Positions 27,002-35,022 of a stretch of 64,000 bases of DNA are shown piece after piece. Below the pieces are notes generated by a model. The model was given only the letters and a program-made list of their open reading frames with translations. It did no database searches and had not been told where the DNA came from. The stretch is from positions 37,100 through 101,099 of the forward strand of contig JAJEDB010000044.1 of NCBI GenBank assembly GCA_022821725.1. The letters run 5' to 3'. The position numbers and the translations under genes were made by a program. This DNA is from Candidatus Poribacteria bacterium (GTDB lineage Bacteria > Poribacteria > WGA-4E > WGA-3G). Each line of letters begins with the position of its first letter. The stretch's first letter is position 1.

Positions 27002-27478
27002 ATGAAATTGAACGAACTTAAACCGGCACCGGGCGCGACTCGCTCAAGAAAGCGGGTCGGCAGAGGTAACGCTTCAGGCTGGGGTGGCACCTGTGGCCGT
27101 GGACACAAGGGTCAAAAATCCCGATCTGGTGCCTCAATCCCTGCCTGGTTCGAAGGCGGACAAATGCCGCTTGTGCGCCGGCTCCCGAAGCGAGGTCCGC
27201 GACGCACTGGACATAAACGATTGGAGTACGATATCATCAACGTCGAAACCCTCAACGCTTTTGAAGATACCGCAGTCATCAATCCTGAAGTCCTTCGAGA
27301 GGCGGGAATCATCAAGCGGAAAAACGCCCTGATAAAGATACTTGGCGACGGCGACCTCGAAAAACAGTTGAAAGTTCAAGCACATCGCTTCTCAAAATCT
27401 GCAATCCAGAAAATTGAATCCAAAGGCGGCACAACCGAGGTCCTCGGGATGCATGCGAACACTAACGACCCTGCTTAA
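27002..27478 (+). CDS. rplO: 50S ribosomal protein L15
   Basis: 158 residues. LNELKPAPGATRSRKRVGRG, GGTCGRGHKGQKSRSG and FEGGQMPLVRRLPKRG are typical. L15 enters late in 50S assembly. ATG after ATGGAGTAAATCCTG. Followed within 49 bp by secY, with a hairpin repeat and AGGAGG between. Confidence 0.97.
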   Translation: MKLNELKPAPGATRSRKRVGRGNASGWGGTCGRGHKGQKSRSGASIPAWFEGGQMPLVRRLPKRGPRRTGHKRLEYDIINVETLNAFEDTAVINPEVLREAGIIKRKNALIKILGDGDLEKQLKVQAHRFSKSAIQKIESKGGTTEVLGMHANTNDPA

Positions 27479-27487
27479 GCATCGTAG

Positions 27488-27506
27488 GGGTTGGGTAACC
27501 CAGCCC
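27488..27506. repeat. GGGTTGGG hairpin between rplO and secY
   Basis: GGGTTGGG-TAA-CCCAGCCC (one T-G pair) between CGTAG and CGTACAGGAGG. The right end runs into the secY ribosome-binding site. Same design as 24427-24443. Confidence 0.65.
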
Positions 27507-27527
27507 GTACAGGAGGAAAAAAAATAA

Positions 27528-28859
27528 GTGATTAAGGCAGTTCAAAACGCTTTTAAAATACCGGAATTGCGGAAACGCATCATTTTTACAGCGTTGCTCT
27601 TGATTGTTTACCGCCTTGGCGCACACATCACGCTTCCGGGTATCGACGATCAAGCCCTTGAGGCTTTTTTCCAGCAACTCATGGAGCGGGGTGGGAATGT
27701 CATTGGATTCATCGACTTGTTCTCTGGTGGCGCGTTTAGCCAGATGACTATTTTCGCGCTCGGCATACAACCGTATATCAGTGCCTCAATCATTATGCAG
27801 CTCCTCGCCGTCATCGTGCCTTCTTTGGAGAAACTGTCCAAAGAACCTGACGGTCGGAAGAAAATTACGCAGTATACCCGATACGGAACCGTTTTACTGA
27901 GTATCATTCAGGGGATCACAATTAGCATCGTGCTGCGGAACCCGGAAAACATAACCGGACAAGCGGGCGAAATCGTGAGGAACCCGGACCTCTGGTGGCA
28001 TTTCCTTGTCGTGATAACGCTCACAGCCGGAACCTCCTTCGTTATGTGGTTGGGTGAACAGATCACGGAGCGCGGTATTGGACAAGGTATTTCATTAATT
28101 ATTACAGTCGGTATCGTGGCTGGATTGCCCGGGGGTGTCACAACCGTTTTCAACAACCTCGTGACAAGACCGGAATTCGGAATTTTACAACTGGCGCTTT
28201 TAGTAGCGCTTGTCGTTGTAGCCGTTATGGGAACTGTGTTTATCACGCTTTCTGTGCGGAAGATTCCCGTGCAATACGGCAGACAGATTCGCGGACGCAG
28301 AGTCATTGGTGGGCAATCCACACATCTCCCGCTCCGTGTTAATGCCGCGGGTATGATTCCAATCATCTTCGCTGTGACATTGATCCAGTTCCCGCCGACT
28401 GTGCTTGGTTTTCTACCGCGCGACTGGGGCTGGGTAACCGGTGTAGAAACACTCATCGCTCCGGGAACACCGTTGTACCTCACTGTTTATGGGTTATTAA
28501 TTGTGGGTTTTACCTACTTCTACACGGCTGTGCAAATTAATCCAATACAGATGGCAGAGGATTTACAGAAATACGGGGGTTTTATTCCGGGGATACGAGC
28601 AGGTAAACAGACCGCAGATTACATCAACACCACGCTTACACGCATCACACTGCCAGGCGCAGTATTTCTCGCTGCTATTGCTGTGATTCCGATTATTATC
28701 ACGAGCCAGCTTCAGGTTGGAAACATGGTCGAAGGTGCTTCTATCCTGATCGTTGTCGGGGTTGTGTTAGATACAATGTCACAAATCGAATCCTATTTAA
28801 CGGTCCGCCATTACGAAGGATTCTTAAAAGATCGAAAACTCAAAGGCAGACGGCGTTAA
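27528..28859 (+). CDS. secY: Protein translocase subunit SecY
   Basis: 443 residues with ten membrane segments. GTG 27528 after AGGAGGAAAAA. Typical parts: [19 protein letters not shown] (TM1), [11 protein letters not shown] (TM2), the cytosolic loops that meet SecA or the ribosome, PFYFxT-type [13 protein letters not shown], and [17 protein letters not shown]. It forms the protein-conducting channel of the inner membrane with SecE and SecG. 25 bp before rpmJ. Confidence 0.98.
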   Translation: MIKAVQNAFKIPELRKRIIFTALLLIVYRLGAHITLPGIDDQALEAFFQQLMERGGNVIGFIDLFSGGAFSQMTIFALGIQPYISASIIMQLLAVIVPSLEKLSKEPDGRKKITQYTRYGTVLLSIIQGITISIVLRNPENITGQAGEIVRNPDLWWHFLVVITLTAGTSFVMWLGEQITERGIGQGISLIITVGIVAGLPGGVTTVFNNLVTRPEFGILQLALLVALVVVAVMGTVFITLSVRKIPVQYGRQIRGRRVIGGQSTHLPLRVNAAGMIPIIFAVTLIQFPPTVLGFLPRDWGWVTGVETLIAPGTPLYLTVYGLLIVGFTYFYTAVQINPIQMAEDLQKYGGFIPGIRAGKQTADYINTTLTRITLPGAVFLAAIAVIPIIITSQLQVGNMVEGASILIVVGVVLDTMSQIESYLTVRHYEGFLKDRKLKGRRR

Positions 28860-28884
28860 GCACTTTTACCTGAAAGAGGATACT

Positions 28885-29001
28885 ATGAAAGTCAGACCTT
28901 CTGTTAAAAAGATGTGTAACCAGTGTAAAATTATCAAACGCAAAGGGATAGTCCGCGTCATTTGTTCTTCAAACCCGAAGCACAAACAACGCCAAGGCTA
29001 A
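28885..29001 (+). CDS. rpmJ: 50S ribosomal protein L36
   Basis: 38 codons: [20 protein letters not shown] then [18 protein letters not shown]. Cys11, Cys14, Cys27 and His33 make the zinc site, so this is the zinc-binding form. AAGAGGATACT precedes the ATG. In this gene order (secY-rpmJ-rpsM) infA, map and adk are not in between, as in gammaproteobacteria. Confidence 0.95.
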   Translation: MKVRPSVKKMCNQCKIIKRKGIVRVICSSNPKHKQRQG

Positions 29002-29087
29002 TTTTTAATTATACCTTGCGGATAAGTCTCGTTGTGCGCAGCATAAAAGTTTCTGATGTCGAGTCGCCTTCCGCTACGCTACAGGCT
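29002..29087. repeat. CCTTGCGG repeat, copy after rpmJ
   Basis: ATTTTTAATTATACCTTGCGG then ATAAGTCTCGTTGTG and GATGTCGAGTCGCC-TTCCGCTACGCTACAGG. Same length and order as the copy at 20038-20125; both lie after a ribosomal gene stop and before the next start. Confidence 0.8.
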
Positions 29088-29120
29088 TCTGCAAGGAGCA
29101 TAAGAAAAAGGAACAAACGC

Positions 29121-29513
29121 ATGGCAAGGATCGCAGGGGTTGATTTACCCCGAAATAAACGTGTGGATATTGCCTTGACGGCAATTTATGGTATCGGGCG
29201 TTACACTGCAGTGCAAATTGTCACCGATCTGGAGATCGATCCTGGAAAAAAAGTTGACAACCTCGCCGAAAACGAGATCGGTCAACTCCGAGATAAGGTC
29301 CAAGAGTATAAAATTGAAGGTGATTTGCGCCGTGAAATCGACCAGAATATTAAACGGCTGATGGACATTAACAGTTATCGGGGGCTCCGACATCGTCGGC
29401 AGTTACCTGTTCGTGGGCAGCGCACCAATACGAACGCACGCACCCGTAAAGGAAAGGCACGAACCATCTCCGTGGGTAGAAAAGCGAAAGAGGCAGCACG
29501 CAAGGGCGGTTAG
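29121..29513 (+). CDS. rpsM: 30S ribosomal protein S13
   Basis: 130 residues from ATG 29121 after [62 protein letters not shown] and the C-terminal [18 protein letters not shown] tail that reaches the P-site tRNA. First of the alpha-operon genes, 38 bp before rpsK. Confidence 0.98.
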   Translation: MARIAGVDLPRNKRVDIALTAIYGIGRYTAVQIVTDLEIDPGKKVDNLAENEIGQLRDKVQEYKIEGDLRREIDQNIKRLMDINSYRGLRHRRQLPVRGQRTNTNARTRKGKARTISVGRKAKEAARKGG

Positions 29514-29551
29514 TGTTAACTGACAACCCCTGCTAAGAAAGGAGAATCGTT

Positions 29552-29923
29552 GTGCGTGGAAGAAGACGAGAACGCAAGAATGTTCCTGAAGGGATCGCAC
29601 ATATACAGGCGACCTTCAACAACACAATCATTACAATCACAGACTTAAGCGGAAACACTGTTGCCTGGGCGAACGCTGGCATGACTTTCACAGGTTCACG
29701 GAAGTCAACGCCTTTTGCCGCACAACAGACAGCGGAAGCATGCGCTCGCAGAGCAATGGATCACGGCATGAAACGCGTAGAGGTGAGAGTCAAGGGTCCT
29801 GGATCCGGAAGAGAGTCCTCGATACGAGCACTCGCTGCAGCCGGACTCGAAATTACCCTAATGAAGGACGTGACTCCCATCCCACACAATGGATGTCGTC
29901 CGCCTAAAAGACGACGGGTTTAA
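29552..29923 (+). CDS. rpsK: 30S ribosomal protein S11
   Basis: 123 residues from GTG 29552, after [40 protein letters not shown] [32 protein letters not shown] and [16 protein letters not shown] end are typical. It lies on the 30S platform near the E site. Followed by 179 bp with a mobile element before rpsD. Confidence 0.98.
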   Translation: MRGRRRERKNVPEGIAHIQATFNNTIITITDLSGNTVAWANAGMTFTGSRKSTPFAAQQTAEACARRAMDHGMKRVEVRVKGPGSGRESSIRALAAAGLEITLMKDVTPIPHNGCRPPKRRRV

Positions 29924-29954
29924 GTTGACCCGAAACTCGACTCCGATACAAGGC

Positions 29955-30061
29955 TTATAGTAAAGCTCACAATTAGGTGGGCATTTCGGAATCGGTGCGG
30001 TTCGGAAACCGCACCTACCGGGGGGCGGAAAGTGTCCATTTATTTTTCGGATCCACTATAA
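29955..30061. mobile_element. MITE-like element with TTATAGTAAA ends, GGTGCGG hairpin version
   Basis: Left end TTATAGTAAA (29955-29964), right end TCCACTATAA (30052-30061; 8 of 10 bases match). Inside, CTCACAATTA near the left and ATTTATTTTTCGG near the right match the element at 34695-34810, but the central hairpin is GGTGCGGTT/AACCGCACC (29994-30015) rather than GGCGAGGTT/AACCTCGCC. No transposase. Confidence 0.7.
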
Positions 30062-30102
30062 AAGCACGGGTTGAGAGCCACATTCATACACAAGGAGAGG
30101 GA

Positions 30103-30738
30103 ATGAGTAGATATTTAGATTCAGTCTGTAAATTATGCCGACGGGAAGGTGAAAAACTCTTTCTGAAAGGGCGGCGCTGCAACGGGCCGAAATGTTCTTT
30201 TGAACGCCGCAGCTACCCGCCCGGCGAACACGGGCAGACTCCGCCACGCAGAAGTCGTGCGGACAATTTCCGCCGACAGTTGCGTGCAAAACAGAAAGTC
30301 AAACGCACTTACGGTGTTTTTGAAAAACAATTCCGGAACTATTACTTCAAAGCAGCACGCCAAACGGGTATTGCTGGTGAGAATTTAATTAGTTTCCTTG
30401 AACGCAGGTTAGACAATGTCGTTTACCGACTCGGGTTCGCAACCTCCCGCAACCAGGCACGTCAACTTGTGAAGCACAACCACTTCACAGTCAACGGCAA
30501 ACGGGTGAATATCCCCTCTTATATCGTGAAAGTTGGCGATGTCATCACACCTCGCGAACGGAGCCGGAACCTCGCAACCATTCAAGAGGCATTAGAATAC
30601 GCACAGCATCGCGGCGCACCTGAATGGCTGGAAATTGACACGGACAAAGCAGAAGGGCGTGTTCAAGGAGCACCTATAGTAGAGCAAATCGCTATCGACC
30701 TTGAAACGCAACTCATCATTGAACTTTACTCCCGATAG
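30103..30738 (+). CDS. rpsD: 30S ribosomal protein S4, zinc-binding form
   Basis: 211 residues from ATG 30103 after GGAGAGGG; a frame upstream from 29977 runs through the mobile element and is not S4. MSRYLDSVCKLCRREGEKLFL holds the first Cys pair, then CNGPKC, giving the zinc site. RLDNVVYRLGFATSRNQARQLV and the S4 domain FTVNGKRVNIPSYIVKVGD are typical. S4 starts 30S body assembly and often represses the alpha operon. Confidence 0.97.
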   Translation: MSRYLDSVCKLCRREGEKLFLKGRRCNGPKCSFERRSYPPGEHGQTPPRRSRADNFRRQLRAKQKVKRTYGVFEKQFRNYYFKAARQTGIAGENLISFLERRLDNVVYRLGFATSRNQARQLVKHNHFTVNGKRVNIPSYIVKVGDVITPRERSRNLATIQEALEYAQHRGAPEWLEIDTDKAEGRVQGAPIVEQIAIDLETQLIIELYSR

Positions 30739-30752
30739 ACATATCCCCATAT

Positions 30753-30872
30753 TGGTTATCGGTTAACGGTTATCAGTTCCAAGAGGAAGGTTTTGCTTGG
30801 GGGTTTCTGCGGATTTCCCTGCGTTAAAATGCAAACCTCTTAACTGAAAATCGATTACCGACACCTTTAACC
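30753..30872. repeat. GTTATCGG palindromic repeat between rpsD and rpoA
   Basis: GGTTATCGGTTAACGGTTATC with AAGAGG on the left, and CCTCTTAACTGAAAATCG-type right arm. Inside lie GGTTTTGC/GCAAACC arms and the sequence TTTTGCTTGGGGGTTTCTGC, also found at 26217-26256 (reverse) and 47779-47815. The 221-bp spacer otherwise shows nothing coding. Confidence 0.7.
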
Positions 30873-30959
30873 GTCAACCTGCGCATTGATAAAAGTGTTA
30901 AGGAGACCCGAGTTGATGGTTGAAACCGACAACTATTTTAAGCTTATAGGAGGAAATCG

Positions 30960-31979
30960 ATGATAAGGTCCGAGCTGGAAATGCCCGATCGGCTAAAAAC
31001 GGATACAGATTCCTTACGCCCTAATTACGCAAAATATACCGCCGAACCTTTTGAACGCGGGTTCGGAACAACCCTCGGCAACTCGCTACGCCGAGTCCTC
31101 CTTTCCTCAATTAAAGGCGCGGCGATTACAGCCGTTCAAATTGAGCAAGTAAAGCATGAATATGCTACGATTCCCGGAGTCGTGGAAGATGTCGTCCAGA
31201 TCATACTTAACCTCAAAGAGATCCGGTTAAATATCGAAACTGACGACCCAACGAAACTTACATTGAAAGCGGAAGGATCCGGTGAGGTTACAGCGGCTGA
31301 CATTCGTTCTAACGCTCTCATTGAGATCATAAACCCTGACCAGCATATCGCGACACTCGACGAATGCGAAGCATTGGACATCGAGATTCACGCGCAAACA
31401 GGGAGAGGATACTCACTCGCCGAAGAGCATAGACCCATAGATCACGAAATTGGATTGATTCCAGTCGATGCGAAGTTCTCACCTGTTGAGAAAGTGAACT
31501 TCTGGGTGGAAGAAACCCGCGTTGGCGATATGACAAATTTCGATAAACTCAATCTCGAAGTCTGGACGGATGCGACCATCACGGCAAAGGAAGCGGTCAC
31601 ACGCGCTGCCAACATTCTGCTGCAACAACTTGAAATTTTCACAGAATTCGATGAAACCTACGTTGAACCGGAACCTGAGATTGACGAGGCAAAACTCCGG
31701 CGCGATCGATACCTCGCCAAACCCGTCTCCGAACTTGAGCTCTCCGTCCGAGCCAGTAACTGCCTCGAAACGGCAAATATCAAAACTATACGAGAACTCG
31801 TCACAAAAGAGGAAAAGGACATGTTGGAATACAAGAACTTTGGGCGGACATCGCTAAATGAAATCAAAGAGCAACTCGCCAACATGGGACTTGCCCTCGG
31901 CATGAAATTGGACGACTTAGACGACGCGGACATCGACGAAGAAAATATGATCCAAGCACCTTTGCAACCCCCTGTGTAA
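30960..31979 (+). CDS. rpoA: DNA-directed RNA polymerase subunit alpha
   Basis: 339 residues. ATG after TAGGAGGAAATCG. N-terminal domain with FERGFGTTLGNSLRRVLLSS (dimer and beta/beta' contacts), linker, then the C-terminal domain VSELELSVRASNCLETANI and LGRTSLNEIK-type FGRTSLNEIKEQLANMGLALG, which binds UP elements and activators. The C-terminus is acidic and ends IQAPLQPPV. 33 bp before rplQ. Confidence 0.98.
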   Translation: MIRSELEMPDRLKTDTDSLRPNYAKYTAEPFERGFGTTLGNSLRRVLLSSIKGAAITAVQIEQVKHEYATIPGVVEDVVQIILNLKEIRLNIETDDPTKLTLKAEGSGEVTAADIRSNALIEIINPDQHIATLDECEALDIEIHAQTGRGYSLAEEHRPIDHEIGLIPVDAKFSPVEKVNFWVEETRVGDMTNFDKLNLEVWTDATITAKEAVTRAANILLQQLEIFTEFDETYVEPEPEIDEAKLRRDRYLAKPVSELELSVRASNCLETANIKTIRELVTKEEKDMLEYKNFGRTSLNEIKEQLANMGLALGMKLDDLDDADIDEENMIQAPLQPPV

Positions 31980-32012
31980 TTCTTCACGACAACGCGTAAA
32001 TGGAGGAAGACG

Positions 32013-32420
32013 ATGCGTCACAGAAAACGCGGGCGGAAATTGGGACGAACGACAAGCCATCGAAAAGCCCTTTTCCGCAATCAAGCCACCGCGCTATTTG
32101 AACACGAACAAATTCGGACGACACTCCCAAAGTGTAAAGAACTTCGGCGTGTTGCCGAAAAGTTGATTACGCTCGCCAAACGCGGCGACTTACCCGCACG
32201 CCGGCAAGCCGCAAAAATGCTCTATGGGACCCATCTGCGTTATACACCCAAAAGAGGCGAAGAAGCGAGAGACCTTGACAAACAGGCCATCCTACGCAAA
32301 CTGTTCGATGATATCGGACCCCGGTATCAAGACCGAAGTGGTGGATATACACGTATTATACGAGGTGAACTCCGAAAAGGCGACGGTGCACAGATGGGCT
32401 ATATTCAACTGGTTGAATAG
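32013..32420 (+). CDS. rplQ: 50S ribosomal protein L17
   Basis: 135 residues. [40 protein letters not shown], and [17 protein letters not shown] are typical; the C-terminal [16 protein letters not shown] and VE end as expected. ATG after TGGAGGAAGACG. Last gene of the ribosomal block; a repeat and a convergent gene follow. Confidence 0.98.
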   Translation: MRHRKRGRKLGRTTSHRKALFRNQATALFEHEQIRTTLPKCKELRRVAEKLITLAKRGDLPARRQAAKMLYGTHLRYTPKRGEEARDLDKQAILRKLFDDIGPRYQDRSGGYTRIIRGELRKGDGAQMGYIQLVE

Positions 32421-32537
32421 TTGTCAGTTATCAGTTCGGGTTTTCTACGAAAACCCTTTCGGTTGTCAGTTACAAGAGACTTTTGGATTCACCAGCCCCC
32501 TCTTTAACTGATAACCGATAACCGACTACTGACTGCC
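32419..32537. repeat. GTTATCAG palindromic repeat with inner GGGTTTT hairpin after rplQ
   Basis: AGTTGTCAGTTATCAG left arm and CTGATAACCGATAACCG right arm; inside is GGGTTTT-CTACG-AAAACCC (32438-32456) followed by TTTC, which may also end transcription of rplQ. The element at 44263-44390 has the same plan with GGGTTGC-TAT-GCAACCC. It lies between convergent genes. Confidence 0.7.
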
Positions 32538-32538
32538 A

Positions 32539-33819
32539 TTAAAACCGATATGCAGCTGATACAAACACTCGATGTGTAAGCCTCTCTGTGGTCAATTCAT
32601 TCCTGCTCCGCTGCCAAGTCCCCAACATATACCCCACATCAAACTTTAGAGAGTCTTCAAAGATTTTTCCGACACCTAACGTTAAGAAATCGCGTGCGTC
32701 GTTAATCTCAGCATCGGTGAACGGAATCGTGTCCCGAAAATAACCGAAACGGACGTGTGTATCAATAACCGGTATCCTATATTCCACGCCGAGCCGTGCC
32801 TGAAGCGTTGTAGCGTAGAACGCCTCAAAATTATCCTGCGAAATGTCATCCGCTGGCGCCGGATCGTAGCGAGTCTGCGTCCAATCCGTGAGTTGGACAT
32901 CACCTGCCAAGATCAATTGCTCGTCAAATAATTTCACAGCAATTCCAGTTCCAATTTCAAAGGGTCTCTCAATATCAAATACTTGCGCCCCGCTCATAGA
33001 ATCCGACATCTCTTCTCCGTCGTCATAAACCGCTCGCGTCGATTGATACCAAAGTTCATCAACCCCCAATTCAATCGGTGTAACCAGGGTTAAACCAACA
33101 CTGACAGCATCCGTCAGATGCGCCAGAAGTCCTATCCGAGCCCCCAAACCTGAGTACTCCCTGTCAATTTCGTCATCGTATCTGAAACGCGATAACTCGC
33201 TATCCACCCTCAACAGATCTGTGGCTGTGGTATCCAACTCATTCAGACTGTTCCCTTGCCAGAAGTCCAACGACCCCCCAATAAGGACGCGTTTTGACAC
33301 GTAGACGCTCGTGCCGAAACTCCAGATCCCAATGCCACCACTGTTTACATCCGTCTCGTCAACAGCTAATCCACTGAATTCAGTGCCTGAACTCGGATCA
33401 ATCCCCTGAATCGCAGTCTGATAGTCAAAATTTTGCGGACGATTATAGCCGAAAGCGATCGCCCAACCGCCACGCCTCGCATGGAACGGATAAACAAACC
33501 CGATCGAATTCGGACGCATCTGTGAGCGGGTCGTCCCAGTAATCTCATCACCGGTAAAGTAGGCATCCGTGCTCGCCGTGTTATGCGAAAAACTGCTAAA
33601 CAGTTCAAACTTTTGGATCTGTGCCATCCCTGCCGGATTCCAATAGAGCGCGGTGAAATCATCAGCGAGTGCCAGTGAGGCACCGCCCATTCCCATCGTC
33701 CGAGCCCCAACACCGAACGTATTTCCGATTGCCATCTCTTCTATCTGCGCGATACTGACAGTTGTCCAGAAGGTTGCCGCACATAAGAAAATCAAGGCAG
33801 TATAGATCGTCCGTTTCAT
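32539..33819 (-). CDS. Outer-membrane beta-barrel protein, FadL/PorV-like
   Basis: 426 residues with a signal peptide (about 1-24, cut near SIAQ). The start of the mature part, GVGARTMGMGGASLALADD followed by TALYWNPAGMA, is the signature of the UPF0164/PorV and OMPP1/FadL barrels. Amphipathic strands run to the aromatic C-terminus (VFVSAAYRF). Probably an outer-membrane pore or a secretion/attachment factor; which one cannot be told. Together with a FlgD-like tail in the LRR protein, a PorV-type role in surface export is possible (inference). GGAGGAATC precedes the ATG. Confidence 0.8.
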   Translation of the reverse strand: MKRTIYTALIFLCAATFWTTVSIAQIEEMAIGNTFGVGARTMGMGGASLALADDFTALYWNPAGMAQIQKFELFSSFSHNTASTDAYFTGDEITGTTRSQMRPNSIGFVYPFHARRGGWAIAFGYNRPQNFDYQTAIQGIDPSSGTEFSGLAVDETDVNSGGIGIWSFGTSVYVSKRVLIGGSLDFWQGNSLNELDTTATDLLRVDSELSRFRYDDEIDREYSGLGARIGLLAHLTDAVSVGLTLVTPIELGVDELWYQSTRAVYDDGEEMSDSMSGAQVFDIERPFEIGTGIAVKLFDEQLILAGDVQLTDWTQTRYDPAPADDISQDNFEAFYATTLQARLGVEYRIPVIDTHVRFGYFRDTIPFTDAEINDARDFLTLGVGKIFEDSLKFDVGYMLGTWQRSRNELTTERLTHRVFVSAAYRF

Positions 33820-33835
33820 TGTTCTGATTCCTCCA

Positions 33836-33856
33836 TTTTTTAATTTTTCCTTGCGG
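33836..33856. repeat. TTTTTTAATTTTTCCTTGCGG module
   Basis: Single copy of the recurring module, placed 16 bp upstream of the 32539-33819 gene (on the minus strand the module reads CCGCAAGGAAAAATT...). Part of the family described at 20038 and 24663. Confidence 0.6.
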
Positions 33857-33861
33857 TTCGT

Positions 33862-34485
33862 TTACTTTTCATTCCGATTTCTTATGCGTCGCTGGGGTCG
33901 TTCCGATCTGGACTTTGGCGATGTCACGCTGCGTGAACTCCGAGAACGTCGGTTTTCAAGTCGCAAATCCCTTTTGTTGTAAGCCCGTCGTGAGAGCGGT
34001 GTATACCGGCTCCTACCGTAATACCGTCGATAGACGTTCGTATACGGGTAAGAATATCCGCTATAATAGCGGTAGTAAGGCGAGTAGCCGTAATATCCGT
34101 ATCCGTAGAACCAAGGGTGTGAGTAATATGGTATAACGGGCATGTAAGCGTGGTATGGATACGGTGCGTAACGTCCCCAGTAGCTGCCGTGGTATCTACG
34201 TGGGTAGACGTAGGTTTCACGATGCGTATACTTCCGTCGTCCGTAATAGCCTTCCGACGCTTCAGCATCGGTATCCTCTGATTCCAATTCCTCTGCTTCT
34301 GCTTCAGCGTGATGTTCCGTTTCCTCTTTTTCCAAACCTCTATCGTAGTCCCGATCAAAATCCGAAGACGCGTTTCCAACATGGGTTTGCCAGCCATGCT
34401 CTTGATAACCGAGTTGCGTATAACACCCAGCAAACATCACGATTGCCAAAAGCAATGACAGTGCGAAAGTTACTTGCAACTTCAT
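33862..34485 (-). CDS. Tyr/Arg-rich lipoprotein
   Basis: 207 residues. Signal peptide ends in a lipobox (MFAGC, Cys about 21). An acidic helix follows (EETEHHAEAEAEELESE), then a long segment of Y, G, R, P and H repeats (YSHPWFYGYGYYGYSPYY-like) and a basic Arg/Ser tail. The composition suggests a surface or periplasmic coat-like lipoprotein; no family is recognised. Upstream on the minus strand two TATAAT boxes occur within 20 bp (about 34526-34544), but no clear -35. AAAGGAGG precedes the ATG. Confidence 0.7.
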   Translation of the reverse strand: MKLQVTFALSLLLAIVMFAGCYTQLGYQEHGWQTHVGNASSDFDRDYDRGLEKEETEHHAEAEAEELESEDTDAEASEGYYGRRKYTHRETYVYPRRYHGSYWGRYAPYPYHAYMPVIPYYSHPWFYGYGYYGYSPYYRYYSGYSYPYTNVYRRYYGRSRYTPLSRRAYNKRDLRLENRRSRSSRSVTSPKSRSERPQRRIRNRNEK

Positions 34486-34694
34486 ATCCGTTCCTCCTTT
34501 GGATTTATCCGTCAGTCCTGACCATTATAACATATTATACGAGAGACCTCTGAAAAAAGTTTACATCTACTTTCAAAAGGCTCTACAGAATTTACGCAGT
34601 TTCCTTCAGAAGAAAGTAAACGCTCCTGTTGAAAATTTTCTACAGGACAAACGACTCCAGTCCTACGCTTGATAGGCACAAGCATTGCTATGAA

Positions 34695-34810
34695 TTATAG
34701 TAAAACCAACAATTATCTATACATTGGCGAGGTTAGGAAACCTCGCCAGCAGGGGTGGAACGAAGCTGCCACTTTCTGAAACGTAAACTTATTTTTTGAC
34801 TTTACTATAA
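34695..34810. mobile_element. MITE-like element with TTATAGTAAA ends, GGCGAGG hairpin version
   Basis: Perfect 10-bp terminal inverted repeats TTATAGTAAA (34695-34704) and TTTACTATAA (34801-34810). Internal ACAATTA and TTATTTTTTGAC match the element at 29955-30061. The central hairpin is GGCGAGGTT-AGGA-AACCTCGCC (34726-34747). 116 bp, no transposase. Confidence 0.8.
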
Positions 34811-34813
34811 GAC

Positions 34814-34844
34814 TTGTCACTGTTCCTGCAGAATGTGTTATAAT
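34814..34844 (+). promoter_or_regulatory. Possible promoter for the 35023 lipoprotein
   Basis: TTGTCA at 34814-34819 and TATAAT at 34839-34844, spacer 19 bp (long). It begins four bases after the end of the preceding mobile element. Confidence 0.35.
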
Positions 34845-34865
34845 AACCTAAGTTGGTACCTATTC

Positions 34866-34991
34866 AGGACGGACGCAATTTTGGCGATAGGACGCGCCTT
34901 TAGAGGATGAAGTGTAAAAAAAACACAGACGTTCTCAGGGAGAACCCAACCTAACAGGTTATGCTACAAAAGAGCAACCTGCGTAAGTCCT
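34866..34991. mobile_element. MITE-like element with AGGAC..ACGCA ends, copy 1
   Basis: Left end AGGACGGACGCA, right end TGCGTAAGTCCT (two mismatches). Shared interior with 36937-37056: CGCAATTTTG near the left, ACAGACGTT in the middle, and GCTACAAAAGAGCA near the right. 126 bp; ends 31 bp before the start codon of the next gene. Confidence 0.75.
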
Positions 34992-35022
34992 AATGGTATC
35001 ACACTCAGGAGACATCTCCATG

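Larger units (their letters stand above)
34486..35022. other. 537-bp intergenic region with two MITE-like elements
   Basis: Between divergent genes. Contains the minus-strand start region of the Tyr-rich lipoprotein gene, the TTATAGTAAA element (34695-34810), a promoter-like TTGTCA/TATAAT pair (34814-34844) and the TGCGTAAGTCC element (34866-34991). 34560-34690 holds imperfect inverted bits (GTTTAC/GTAAAC) without clear identity. No coding frame of note. Confidence 0.6.

Noticed and set aside
28962..29120. Longer rpsM start through the rpmJ end and the repeat
   Set aside because: It would translate the repeat; S13 proteins begin at MARIAG.
29977..30102. Longer rpsD start through the mobile element
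   Set aside because: The extra part is translated repeat; S4 begins at MSRYL with GGAGAGG upstream.
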